DNA of 64,000 nucleotides from Bacteroidales bacterium UBA4772 (GCA_002403305.1 DHHM01000013.1:101963-165962), one strand, 5' to 3'; numbered from the stretch's first letter, positions 1 to 8,007 are shown. Notes: a model not told the origin generated them from the sequence alone. Numbers and translations: made by a program.

Positions 1-193
1 TGGAGTTGATCCAGGCGGCTGCTGCATCGTTGCCCTCACTGCCTGTCCTTCTTCCCTCAAGTGAGTCTGACGAGAGATATTTCATATACTCTTCCGACAG
101 TTCCCGGGTGATGACATCAAAGGCCTGTTTCTGTGAAAACAGCGGAACAGCCGCCGTCATGGCAGCCAGTAGGATCAAAGATTTAAGTCGCAT
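1..193 (-). CDS. M28-family metallopeptidase, N-terminal fragment
   Basis: This is the first 64 codons of a leftward gene that leaves the window. The ATG at 193 is followed by a signal peptide (basic MRLK, then a run of Leu/Ala ending near LFSQ) and then the stretch YLSSDSLEGRRTGSEGND. In secreted M28 aminopeptidases a stretch of the form L-x-S-D-x-L-E-G-R-x-T-G-S-x-G opens the mature protein, just before the Zn-binding domain. The metal ligands lie outside the window, so activity cannot be judged. Export suggests a role in peptide digestion, consistent with the other peptidases here. The family call rests on this short N-terminal motif alone. Confidence 0.7.
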   Translation of the reverse strand, partial: MRLKSLILLAAMTAAVPLFSQKQAFDVITRELSEEYMKYLSSDSLEGRRTGSEGNDAAAAWINS

Positions 194-221
194 GGTCAAA
201 AAATAGTAATAAACAAAGTTA

Positions 222-1409
222 CTAATTTGTTCTGTGGGATGTCAGCGTGAGATAGACAATTTCAGGCGGCATGAAAAACCTGCCAGACATGCCCATGCTG
301 CCCAGCCCGGTTGTGACGTAGAGAAAACTGTCGCCGAACCTGTGGAGCCCCTTCCAGTTTTCATGGAATTCTGCTGCCGGCGACCATCCTCCTCCCGGAA
401 GGCCGGCCTGCAGACCGTGGGTGTGCCCCGAGACCGTCAGGTCGGGCATGCGCCCGGTGACCGATGTGAGAAGCCATCCTTCCGGGTCATGGAGCAGGAG
501 TATGGTGAACACGGAGTCGGGAATGGTAACCAGAGCCTTCTCAAAATCTCCGTAATTCATATCGAGGCGGTGACCGTGGGTGACAACCCCTGCGACAGCC
601 ACCGGTGTACCGTTGTGATTGATGATCACAGCAGTGTCCCTGAGGAGTCTATACCCTGAGGCTTCTATTTTCTTCTTCAGCATCACACTGCTAACCTCCC
701 CGTAATCACTGTTGTAATCAGGATAATAGGTGCCGTCGTCATGGTTGCCTTCCACGGCAAAGGCCCCGAAGGCAGCACGTGCCTTGCGCAGTATGGTGTC
801 ACTCTCCCCGAACTCCTGCCAGCTGTAGGTTATGAAATCGCCTGTATTCAGCAGAAGGTCGGGCTCTTCAGCCGTGACGGAATTCATTGCCCTCTCGAGC
901 TTCCGGTAATGGCCGTGCCATGATGAGACGTGCAGGTCGGAGACAAGGGCGATCTTCAGGCCCTCAAGGGACGGGTCGAGGCCGGAAACAGCTATATCTG
1001 TCCTTACTGTTTTGATATTCAGCCTCTGGCGAAAATGGGCATCAGCCACGAGAAGCGTCATCAAAAGAAAAACTGATATCAGAATCGGTCCCCTCCACCT
1101 CATCCTCCGTTTCATGATGAGGGAGGCCAGTCCGGAAGCGAGTAAGATCAGGACAGAGAGCAGGGAGGTGACCAGCAGTAGCAGGGCCATACTGCCCATG
1201 ACAATCTGCCTGTAGGCGTCTGCGGGCCCGTAGGGGATAGCACCACGCAGTGTCAGGGCGACGAAGAGATAAATGAAGACGCCTGACAGTGCTGCCTTTA
1301 CCGCCAGAACCGTATACTTTACCAGCCTGTTTCTTTCCCTGAGCTCCTTAATCAGCACGAACCAGAGAAAGAGATCGGCAAGCAGCAATATGAGATAAAA
1401 GAGCATCAT
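222..1409 (-). CDS. membrane-anchored metallophosphoesterase (YaeI-like)
   Basis: The first ~120 residues hold four hydrophobic segments. The calcineurin-like phosphoesterase domain follows, with all the metal-binding blocks visible: ALVSDLHVSSWHGHY (DxH), NTGDFI (GD), VEGNHDD (GNHD), LLLHDPEG and VSGHTHGLQ (GHTH). This matches the YaeI/YkuE type of membrane phosphoesterase; the substrate (lipid, UDP-sugar lipid or nucleotide) is unknown. The ATG at 1409 is preferred because the longer frame would have to begin with TTG at 1424, inside a candidate minus-strand -7 box (TACTTTTG, 1422-1429). It is transcribed away from the Nudix gene and shares a 70-base intergenic region with it. Confidence 0.85.
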   Translation of the reverse strand: MMLFYLILLLADLFLWFVLIKELRERNRLVKYTVLAVKAALSGVFIYLFVALTLRGAIPYGPADAYRQIVMGSMALLLLVTSLLSVLILLASGLASLIMKRRMRWRGPILISVFLLMTLLVADAHFRQRLNIKTVRTDIAVSGLDPSLEGLKIALVSDLHVSSWHGHYRKLERAMNSVTAEEPDLLLNTGDFITYSWQEFGESDTILRKARAAFGAFAVEGNHDDGTYYPDYNSDYGEVSSVMLKKKIEASGYRLLRDTAVIINHNGTPVAVAGVVTHGHRLDMNYGDFEKALVTIPDSVFTILLLHDPEGWLLTSVTGRMPDLTVSGHTHGLQAGLPGGGWSPAAEFHENWKGLHRFGDSFLYVTTGLGSMGMSGRFFMPPEIVYLTLTSHRTN

Positions 1410-1482
1410 TAAGGTTTTCAACAAAAGTAATATTTAAGCGGCAATCCGGTTCCCGCTATGCTATTTGGCATAAATTTGACGC

Positions 1483-1914
1483 ATGATCACCGTTGAGCTG
1501 ATATCAGGGGGCAACAATTCGCTGAAAGTGACATATGTAGTTATCGCTGCACGGTACAGGGAGGGCTGGCTCTTCGTGCGTCACCGCCGCCGGGGAGGCT
1601 ACGAGCTTCCGGCAGGTCATCCTGACGACGGTGAGGAGAGTCTGGCGGCTGCTGTTCGTGAGCTCACCGAGGAGACGGGCGCGAGGGATTTCATAATGGA
1701 GCCGGTTTCATATTACTCTGTCGACAGCGGCTCAGGGAGACAATTCGGTAGGCTCTTCTATGCCGAGGTGCAGTCGCTGGGAGAGATCGTCGACACAGAT
1801 GAGGTGGCAGGAGTCAGGGTCTTCCGGCGGATGCCGCGTAAACTTTCACTGCCGGAGGTAATGTCATTCCTCTTCAGGGTGGCGAGGCAACATGCCGGCC
1901 CCTACAATACCTGA
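1483..1914 (+). CDS. Nudix hydrolase
   Basis: A 143-residue single-domain protein. The Nudix box is intact: G-x5-E-x7-R-E-x2-E-E-x-G, read as GHPDDGEES...RELTEETGA at residues ~45-67, which supplies the Mg ligands for cleaving nucleoside-diphosphate derivatives. The N-terminal beta strands and the C-terminal part fit an ADP-ribose or NDP-sugar type of hydrolase or a housecleaning enzyme, but no substrate-specific motif is recognisable. It is a single-gene unit, convergent with the SpoIIE-type gene, and the gap between them holds inverted repeats that may act as a two-way terminator. Confidence 0.85.
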   Translation: MITVELISGGNNSLKVTYVVIAARYREGWLFVRHRRRGGYELPAGHPDDGEESLAAAVRELTEETGARDFIMEPVSYYSVDSGSGRQFGRLFYAEVQSLGEIVDTDEVAGVRVFRRMPRKLSLPEVMSFLFRVARQHAGPYNT

Positions 1915-1944
1915 ATACCTGCCGTCTATTCCCGACTGCTTCCA

Positions 1945-2042
1945 GCCGCCGAAGCCTTGGCGAAGGTGGCCGACTGCCGACTGAAGACTGCACCATTCCC
2001 CCTGAAATCCGGCTCCCTCGCTTCCCGACACATGTGTCGGGA
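1945..2042. terminator. two inverted repeats between convergent genes
   Basis: The 158-base gap between the convergent Nudix and SpoIIE-type genes has two self-complementary elements. One spans 1945-1970, with GCCGCC and GGTGGC arms around a self-complementary CCTTGG core. The other is a perfect 20-base palindrome, TCCCGACACATGTGTCGGGA, at 2023-2042. Neither has a long T-run, so termination is inferred from position and symmetry only. The palindrome could also be a REP-like element or a binding site. Confidence 0.45.
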
Positions 2043-2072
2043 TTAACGCTCGGCCCTCTATTCCCTGATACT

Positions 2073-3269
2073 TCAGATATAATCAATACTGACCAGCTTC
2101 AGCCATTTGTCCTCCAGTAAGCGAGCAATGCGCTTCACAACTGTGCGGCGTATCTCCAGGTCGACGGGGAGGGTGGGGTCCTGGTGTGCAACGTTGATGC
2201 GGGTGCCGACCAGGAAGTTGATCTCGTCACTCTCCATTATCATCTTCACGATCTTGTCTGCCGGTCCCTTTCCCAGTCTGACACTGTTTTTATAACCTTT
2301 GAGAAGCTCATTCACCTTCTGAAGGGTGAGTATCCCCTCGGTCACCAGGTCAATGCCCTCCATGAAACTCTCCGGGGGGAGGTCGGGGTCCTCAAAGATC
2401 AGCTCGTCAACGATCTTGCGGTTGAGCTCCCTGGCAACGATGTCGGCGGTGGTGCCTCCGCACAGTATTACTCTGCCGTTATAACCGCTTACCTTAGCTG
2501 CCAGATCACTGTCCTTCTCCTCATCATAGGGCGGCCCTGAGCAGATCAGCAACTTGCGCGGTTCCCTGAAATAGAGTATGGCGCACGAGATGTCATCCTT
2601 AGCCTCATAGTTGTCATGCTTGTAGGCCATTGAGACAATCTTTCCTGCCAGGGCGGAGGCGGAGATGGAGGCTTCGCCGGAGACCAGCGAGGCAGCATAC
2701 TGCTGAACGTTGTCGCGCTCCCAGCCCAGGGGCCAGGCGTCACTGCCCATGCCGCTCTGGGCGACGCCGTCGGAGAGAAGTATGATCCTGTCCTCCTTGG
2801 CAGGGTAGAAGGTACACTTGTGCAGCTTCTTGCCGGCATTGATACCCTTGTCAAGCACCACCTCCCTCCAGTCAGGCTCAAAGGGCTGGTTGCCACGCAG
2901 GATGATGCATGTGGGATTGTCATACTCGAGTATGTTGGCGCGGCCGTCACTCTCAATATCCACAATGGAGAAAGTGGCGTAGCTGATCTTTCTATCGGAA
3001 CATACCGGCAGGGTGTTCATGATGATCTCCGCAATACGGTCGGGCTCCTTGTGCTCACGGGTGAAGTTGAGGGCCATGGTAGAGGTGAGTGTGGCCAGTA
3101 TGTTGGCCTTAACGCCGTGACCCATGCCGTCAGAGAGGACGGTGATGATGCGGTTCTCCTCACGCACGTTCTCCGAGAGGAAGACATCGCCGCAGATGCG
3201 CTCACCATGATGGTTGCGCTGCTGGCTGTTCACCTCTATGAAAAATTCTCTCTCCATCTTCGGGTGCAT
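2073..3269 (-). CDS. SpoIIE-family PP2C-type phosphatase linked to sensory hydrogenase
   Basis: The N-terminal ~235 residues are a SpoIIE/PP2C Ser/Thr phosphatase domain with the acidic metal-binding motifs CGDVFL, LSDGMGHG, LLSDGV and DDISCAI. The last ~150 residues form a separate domain with LCGGTTADIVARELNRK that I cannot assign to a family. The gene follows the PAS-type hydrogenase-like gene directly: the ATG at 3269 lies one base past that gene's TAG, suggesting translational coupling; ATG at 3257 is an alternative. SpoIIE phosphatases paired with Fe-hydrogenase-like sensors are known in anaerobes, so dephosphorylation of a partner in response to H2 or redox state is the likely role. 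The target is unknown; no anti-sigma or STAS protein is encoded nearby. Confidence 0.8.
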   Translation of the reverse strand: MHPKMEREFFIEVNSQQRNHHGERICGDVFLSENVREENRIITVLSDGMGHGVKANILATLTSTMALNFTREHKEPDRIAEIIMNTLPVCSDRKISYATFSIVDIESDGRANILEYDNPTCIILRGNQPFEPDWREVVLDKGINAGKKLHKCTFYPAKEDRIILLSDGVAQSGMGSDAWPLGWERDNVQQYAASLVSGEASISASALAGKIVSMAYKHDNYEAKDDISCAILYFREPRKLLICSGPPYDEEKDSDLAAKVSGYNGRVILCGGTTADIVARELNRKIVDELIFEDPDLPPESFMEGIDLVTEGILTLQKVNELLKGYKNSVRLGKGPADKIVKMIMESDEINFLVGTRINVAHQDPTLPVDLEIRRTVVKRIARLLEDKWLKLVSIDYI

Positions 3270-3270
3270 G

Positions 3271-5148
3271 CTAACCGGTGTCACCGGACTTTTTCTGGCG
3301 GAACGATTCTACAATGGAGTTGAGCATCTTTTCCGTCTCAGAGGCGCCTTCGCCAAGGAGGAAGCCAATCTTCTGCACCATCTCCAGGTTTTTGTCTATG
3401 ACGTCAGTTACCCGGGTTATTACCTCCTCGCGCTGTACCTCGGGCGAGAAGAGGTCACGGATGACTGCTCCGGCGATCCTGTTCTGCCTGATGGGGAAGA
3501 TGGAGATGTTGAACATACGCTCCTCAAGCTGCACATCGCGGCTGATGACCGATTCATTCTCCCTGAGGACAAATGAAAAGATGTTGTAGACATTGAAGGG
3601 AAGCAGTGTCTTGAGATCGGCACCGTGGAGTCCCGGTATTATTTCAGCTATTGCCCTGGCATCCTCGCCGATAATGTCGAGGAAGCTCTCGTTGGAATGA
3701 AGTATCTTCAGATCATTGTCAACGATCACCACTCCGTTGGGTAGCTTGTTAAGCATGCTGTTCATCATCTCCGAGGCATCCTGTGCGGCATCCTTCTCAC
3801 GCATGGCCTGCTCCTCTGAATCCTTGAGTGCCTTTTTGGTCTCGGAGAGCTTCTTGTTGGTCTGCCGCAGAGATTCAATATACTCCTGCTTGTTACGCAG
3901 ATTGTAGGTATGGCACATCTCCGGGACAGCCAGTCCCTTGGCCACCGTTGATGCAAACTCGCGGCAGGAGCCGTAACCGCAGGCATTGCAGTTGAGCTCC
4001 TCGGAACGGTTCTCCTTCCCGATGATCTTCATTACCTCATTCACTGCCTCTGCCGATGGCTCCGGAATACGCTGATCGTTGGGCACATAGGTGCGTGAGA
4101 GATCGAGCGCGGACCAACGCTTCATGTTCTTCTCCCACTCTTTCTTGTCGAGGGTCTCAACCCGTTTCTCGGCGTACATCTTCACCAACGAACGTCTTCT
4201 GAAACGCTCGTCGTGCCTGACCATACCAGGACCGAGCATGCACCCGTTGCAGAAGAAGAGGTTGAAGTGATGCCTGATGGTGTCAATATGATGATCAAAG
4301 TCGTTGATAGCCTCCCTGATGTCTTCAGCACCCGAGGCAGTTATGACATGGCTTGATACCAGGTCGCGCTTGATGCCCGCTGCCTGAAGGATGCCTGCAG
4401 GGTAGGGATAGAGTGCACCCCAGTTGCCGTAGGGCGGATCAAACTCAGCCATCTTGACACCTTTTTCCTGTATGTCATTATCCCTGAACATCTGTCTGAT
4501 CTCTATGAAGGTCAGTACACCCTCGATAAGCCTGCTGCTGTTGTAGAGTCCTGCTTCCGCCTTGGAATCGATGCAGGGACCAATAAAGACATTGGCCACC
4601 TCTTCGCCGTAGAGATCTCGGGTGACCATAGCAGTGGCTACCATAGGCGACACCAGCGGTGCAAGATTGGGGACCAGGTGAGGATGGTATTTCTCAACCA
4701 TCTCAACAATGGACGGGCAGTTCGAGGTGATGTAATACTTTCCGCTCGACTCTTCAAAGAGCTTCTTGTATGCAAAGGCCACAAGGTCGACCCCGAAGGA
4801 GACCTCATGAACATAGGTGAAACCCAGCTTCCGGATCATACCCACGAACTTACGGTAGTCTGTTATGTCATCAAACTCGGAGGCGATACTCGGAGCTATC
4901 AGCGCTGCCGTACTGCGGCCGGACTTCAGCAACTCCCTGACATCTTCAACGGAGTTTTTGTACTCAATGGCCGAAGGTGAGCAGGAGAGATAACAGAGGC
5001 CGCAGCCAATGCACCTGTCGGCAATGATCACCGGATGAGCCCTCTCGGGCCTGACCTCTATGGCATTCACAGGGCATGCCCTGACGCATGAATAGGAGTT
5101 GCGGCACCTGTCGTTGTTTATGTAAATAACCTGATCGGGAATCTCCAT
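3271..5148 (-). CDS. [FeFe]-hydrogenase-like sensor with PAS domain
   Basis: A 625-residue modular protein. Residues 15-56 form a ferredoxin-like domain: C15-x5-C21-x3-C25 and C46-x2-C49-x2-C52-x3-C56. Residue 18, where a Cys is expected, is Ser. Residues ~80-350 are a hydrogenase large-subunit domain with divergent H-cluster loops: TSNCPSIVE (C144), IGPCIDSKAEA (C192, K196) and FFCNGCMLGPGM (C300, C303). A [4Fe-4S] CNACGYGSC domain (387-412), a coiled coil (~420-460) and a PAS domain (~462-570) follow. The PAS and coiled coil point to signalling rather than catalysis. I start it at MEIPDQ because the upstream in-frame extension overlaps the preceding gene and is not ferredoxin-like. It lies between the [2Fe-2S] gene and the SpoIIE-type phosphatase, a likely three-gene operon. 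Confidence 0.82.
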   Translation of the reverse strand: MEIPDQVIYINNDRCRNSYSCVRACPVNAIEVRPERAHPVIIADRCIGCGLCYLSCSPSAIEYKNSVEDVRELLKSGRSTAALIAPSIASEFDDITDYRKFVGMIRKLGFTYVHEVSFGVDLVAFAYKKLFEESSGKYYITSNCPSIVEMVEKYHPHLVPNLAPLVSPMVATAMVTRDLYGEEVANVFIGPCIDSKAEAGLYNSSRLIEGVLTFIEIRQMFRDNDIQEKGVKMAEFDPPYGNWGALYPYPAGILQAAGIKRDLVSSHVITASGAEDIREAINDFDHHIDTIRHHFNLFFCNGCMLGPGMVRHDERFRRRSLVKMYAEKRVETLDKKEWEKNMKRWSALDLSRTYVPNDQRIPEPSAEAVNEVMKIIGKENRSEELNCNACGYGSCREFASTVAKGLAVPEMCHTYNLRNKQEYIESLRQTNKKLSETKKALKDSEEQAMREKDAAQDASEMMNSMLNKLPNGVVIVDNDLKILHSNESFLDIIGEDARAIAEIIPGLHGADLKTLLPFNVYNIFSFVLRENESVISRDVQLEERMFNISIFPIRQNRIAGAVIRDLFSPEVQREEVITRVTDVIDKNLEMVQKIGFLLGEGASETEKMLNSIVESFRQKKSGDTG

Positions 5149-5176
5149 TGTCAATCTGTTAGGGCGTGCTGCCCGT

Positions 5177-5422
5177 TCATATAAGCTCCTTCTCCAGAAT
5201 CTTCTCAATATCCTGAACTCCGGTCTCCGTATAGCTCCTGCCGTTGATAATAATAAAGGGACCTTCACTGCAACGGTTCATGCAGCGCGCCCCCCTGAGC
5301 ATAACCCTGTCATCAAGATGGTTTTTCCTGAGATAATTTCTGATGACCTGCACCACCTCCCTGTTACCCCTTGAGAAACAGGAACTTCCAAGACATATCT
5401 CTATCTCGTGCGTTTTTCCCAA
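5177..5422 (-). CDS. small thioredoxin-like [2Fe-2S] ferredoxin
   Basis: An 81-residue protein with the NuoE-type [2Fe-2S] ligand pattern C10-x4-C15 (ICLGSSCF) and C47-x3-C51 (RCMNRCSEGP), ending with the strand FIIINGRSY typical of this fold. It probably carries electrons to or from the hydrogenase-like sensor encoded 28 bases downstream. There is no in-frame ATG. A longer frame begins with TTG at 5482, but a -7 promoter element (TACTTTTG, 5450-5457) lies inside that extension, so TTG at 5422, giving MGKTHEIEIC, is the better start. The start codon is inferred; the domain is clear. Confidence 0.75.
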   Translation of the reverse strand: MGKTHEIEICLGSSCFSRGNREVVQVIRNYLRKNHLDDRVMLRGARCMNRCSEGPFIIINGRSYTETGVQDIEKILEKELI

Positions 5423-5449
5423 CTGCTCTCGTTTTCGTAGATGCTTTCT

Positions 5450-5457
5450 CAAAAGTA
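5450..5457 (-). promoter_or_regulatory. candidate -7 promoter element for the leftward sensor operon
   Basis: On the minus strand this reads TACTTTTG, a match to the Bacteroidota -7 consensus TAnnTTTG. A weak -33 candidate (GTTG, 5480-5483) lies 22 bases upstream. Transcription would start near 5443, just ahead of the TTG start at 5422. Confidence 0.45.
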
Positions 5458-5506
5458 CAATAAATTTTATTCTCTGCAGCAACAGAAGTACTCGTTTGGT
5501 TATTAT

Positions 5507-5524
5507 TTGTTAATAAAATAACAA
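5507..5524. promoter_or_regulatory. Rex operator
   Basis: The sequence is TTGTTAATAAAATAACAA, with perfect 6-base arms TTGTTA/TAACAA and an 18-base span. This is one base from the Rex-type palindrome TTGTTAAnnnnTTAACAA. It sits in the divergent region between the sensor arm and hydC, next to the rightward -33 box, and a rex gene lies at 13297 in the downstream run. Rex leaves such sites when NADH is high, which would switch on NADH-consuming hydrogenase genes. A shorter related motif, TTGTATTAACAA, overlaps the -33 box at 5530-5541. Confidence 0.7.
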
Positions 5525-5528
5525 TGTT

Positions 5529-5559
5529 TTTGTATTAACAATAAAATTCTATAGCTTTG
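5529..5559 (+). promoter_or_regulatory. promoter of the hydCBA operon
   Basis: TTTG at 5529-5532, a 19-base spacer, then TAGCTTTG at 5552-5559. This is a textbook Bacteroidota sigma-ABfr promoter (TTTG-N19-TAnnTTTG). The expected transcription start is about 5566, some 25 bases ahead of the hydC ATG. The Rex operator ends five bases before the -33 box, so repressor binding would block polymerase. Confidence 0.75.
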
Positions 5560-5590
5560 TGATTAGCCTAAAAGTCAGAGTTTTTTAACT

Positions 5591-6058
5591 ATGAGCAAAA
5601 TAGAGGAGGTTCTGAGTCATTACATGGAGGGGCATCATGAGAGTTTGATACCTATCCTGCAGGATATACAACTGGCCGAAGGATATCTCTCGGAGGAGGC
5701 GATAGTCAGGATAGGCAGTTTTCTGCGGATGTCAACCACGAAGATTTACGGCCTGGCAACCTTTTATGACAGGTTCAGGTTCTATCCCGGCGGCAGGGTC
5801 CATCTGCGCATATGCCATGGCACTACCTGTTTCATCAACGGCTCTTCGGCGGTCATAACTGCCGTCAGGGAGGCCCTGGGTATCGAACCGGGTCAGACCA
5901 CACGCGACGGCCGGTTCAGCTATGAGCTTACTGCCTGCATGGGCGGATGCAATGATGGTCCGCTGGTGATGATAGATGGCGAATTCCGGACTCATGTCAG
6001 GGCAGAGGATATACCTGAGATGATTACAAAACTAAAAGCAGTGGCAGACCTGAAATGA
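5591..6058 (+). CDS. hydC: HydC / NuoE-like [2Fe-2S] subunit of NADH-linked hydrogenase
   Basis: A 155-residue NuoE-family protein: an N-terminal helical bundle (EVLSHYMEG...LAEGYLSEEAIVRIGSFL), the conserved IYGLATFYDRFRF segment, then a thioredoxin-like [2Fe-2S] domain with ligands C75 and C80 (CHGTTC) and C116 and C120 (ACMGGC). In trimeric HydABC enzymes this subunit passes electrons beside HydB during electron bifurcation between NADH and ferredoxin. It is the first gene of the rightward run and overlaps hydB by four bases (ATGA), so the two are translationally coupled. All four ligands are present, unlike its partners HydB and HydA, which are altered at key sites. Confidence 0.85.
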   Translation: MSKIEEVLSHYMEGHHESLIPILQDIQLAEGYLSEEAIVRIGSFLRMSTTKIYGLATFYDRFRFYPGGRVHLRICHGTTCFINGSSAVITAVREALGIEPGQTTRDGRFSYELTACMGGCNDGPLVMIDGEFRTHVRAEDIPEMITKLKAVADLK

Positions 6059-8004
6059 GAGGCAGCAGCGAAAACGAAACCAGGGAGTTCCTTGTGCGGG
6101 AGGTGCTGATGCACCGCTCCGACACCCTGTCAGGAGCCGCCGAAAAACGACTCGCAGAGATACGACGTGACAGGCCGTCGCAGCCGGTGATATATGTCTC
6201 ATCAGGCTCTGCCGCCGTTATTGCCGGCAGCGGCAGGTGTGCAGAGGCGATAAGGCTCTACCTGAGCGAGACCCCCACTGGCGGCAGTGTGATAATGACC
6301 GGCTGTCAAGGGCCGGCGGCCTTTGAACCGATGGTATGCATCCATCTTCCCGGGAAAAACAAACTTATCTTTCGGAATATCACAGAAGAAAAGGTGGAAC
6401 CTCTGCTCAACGGTGTCTTTCACAATGACATGCCGGAAGAGGACCTCGTGGCACAGTCGGGCTCGACCGGCTTCGAAGCATGGCATGACATTCCTTTCCT
6501 TGATGAGTTGCCCTTCTATAAACTTCAGAAGAGGGTGGTGCTGGGTAACTGCGGCTGCTATGACCCTGAGAGCATCGAAGAGTTCATCGCCCGCGGCGGA
6601 TACAGGTCGTTCCTCAAAACGATACGCAGCTATACCCCCGCTGAAGTATGTGACATTGTTGAACGCAGCGGGCTGCGCGGCCGCAGCGGCGGAGGCTTTG
6701 TCACGGGTCTCAAATGGAAGTATGCCCTCAACTCACCTGCCGACAACAGGTACCTGATATGCAATGCCAAGGAGAGTGACCCCGGCTCCTATGCCGACAG
6801 GTCGGTACTGGAGAGTGACCCTCACAGGCTGATAGAGGGTATATGCATAGCCTCCTACGCCATTGGAGCCTCGCTGGCGACCATATATTTCAAGGCTGAC
6901 TCCCCCTATCCGCTGTCGCGGCTGAGAAAGGCCGTTGAAGCTGCCCGCGGATATGGTATCATAGGTTACAACATCCTGGGCAGCGGCTACAACCTTGACA
7001 TTGTGATAAGAGAGGAGGCCGGCGCTTTCGTATGCGGTGAGGAGACTGCTCTGATAGGAAGCCTGGAAGGCAGGCGGGGCATGCCTGAGCTCAAGCCTCC
7101 CTATCCTACCACCAGCGGCCTTTACGGCAAACCGACGGTGATAAACAACGTCGAGACCCTGATGAATGTTCCGCTTATCATGTCGCATGGCCCGGAATGG
7201 TTCCGCGGCCTGGGAACGTCTGAGAGCAAGGGCACAAAACTGTTCTCCCTGGCCGGACGGGGCAGGTATATCGGACTGATAGAAGTGGAGATGGGAACAA
7301 CCTTCAGGACCATATTGGAGGGCATTGCCGACGGGATAAAAGAGGGACGTGACTTTAAGGCACTGCAGTTAGGCGGACCCTCGGGTACCTTCATCACCGC
7401 TGAGATGCTCGACCTGCCGGTCGACTATGAGATACTCAGGGAAAATGGCATAGCCATGGGCTCCGGAGGACTTATCATCATTGATGAGACAACCTGTATA
7501 GTCGACTTTGTGAGATATTTCATGGAGTTTATTCACAAGGAGAGCTGTGGAAAGTGCATACCGTGCCGTGAAGGCACCGGGCGCATGCTCGGTATACTCG
7601 AAAACATAATACGCAAGCCGCACAGTGAAGACTCCAATGCCACTCTCGAGAGGTTCAAGGGGGTGATGCAGCTCGAAACCATCGCTGCCGTGATGAAGGA
7701 CACCTCTCTCTGCGGCCTCGGACAGACGGCGCCCAACCCGTTCATAAGCGCCCTGGGCAACTTCCGCGAAGAGTTCGAGGAGCATATCTTCGACCGCCGC
7801 TGCCGTGCCAACGTATGCCGGGGTCTTAGAACCTTCAGCATTGACGTCGATAAGTGCACCGGCTGCACAGTCTGTGCTGCACGTTGTCCCGTAAATGCCA
7901 TATACGGTACCAGGCTGCAGCCTTTCTTCATCGTAGAAGATAAGTGCATCGGCTGTGGAATATGTTATGATGTATGTAAGTTCAGCGCAGTGACAGTAAA
8001 ATAG
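6055..8004 (+). CDS. hydB: HydB / NuoF-like FMN and Fe-S subunit, atypical
   Basis: A 649-residue HydB-type protein: N-terminal thioredoxin-like domain (~40-110), NuoF core with the FMN/NADH loop GLRGRSGGGFVTGLKW (206-221), a SLBB-like part, the [4Fe-4S] motif C498-GK-C501-IP-C504 with C553, and a C-terminal two-cluster ferredoxin (C601/604/607/611 and C631/634/637/641). In HydABC it oxidises NADH and bifurcates electrons at FMN. Two oddities: the N-terminal domain keeps only C84 of the usual four [2Fe-2S] ligands (TGCQGPA where C-x3-C is expected), and the NAD-site motif usually read NADEGDPG is NAKESDPG (residues 237-244). NADH use is therefore likely but not certain. Confidence 0.85.
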   Translation: MRGSSENETREFLVREVLMHRSDTLSGAAEKRLAEIRRDRPSQPVIYVSSGSAAVIAGSGRCAEAIRLYLSETPTGGSVIMTGCQGPAAFEPMVCIHLPGKNKLIFRNITEEKVEPLLNGVFHNDMPEEDLVAQSGSTGFEAWHDIPFLDELPFYKLQKRVVLGNCGCYDPESIEEFIARGGYRSFLKTIRSYTPAEVCDIVERSGLRGRSGGGFVTGLKWKYALNSPADNRYLICNAKESDPGSYADRSVLESDPHRLIEGICIASYAIGASLATIYFKADSPYPLSRLRKAVEAARGYGIIGYNILGSGYNLDIVIREEAGAFVCGEETALIGSLEGRRGMPELKPPYPTTSGLYGKPTVINNVETLMNVPLIMSHGPEWFRGLGTSESKGTKLFSLAGRGRYIGLIEVEMGTTFRTILEGIADGIKEGRDFKALQLGGPSGTFITAEMLDLPVDYEILRENGIAMGSGGLIIIDETTCIVDFVRYFMEFIHKESCGKCIPCREGTGRMLGILENIIRKPHSEDSNATLERFKGVMQLETIAAVMKDTSLCGLGQTAPNPFISALGNFREEFEEHIFDRRCRANVCRGLRTFSIDVDKCTGCTVCAARCPVNAIYGTRLQPFFIVEDKCIGCGICYDVCKFSAVTVK

Positions 8005-8007
8005 GAA

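Noticed and set aside
1874..2086. 70-codon leftward frame between the Nudix and SpoIIE-type genes
   Set aside because: It overlaps both genes, covers the inverted repeats, and has no recognisable protein features.
5423..5482. Longer N-terminus of the small [2Fe-2S] protein starting at TTG 5482
   Set aside because: It would contain the -7 promoter box, and the extra residues are unlike the family.
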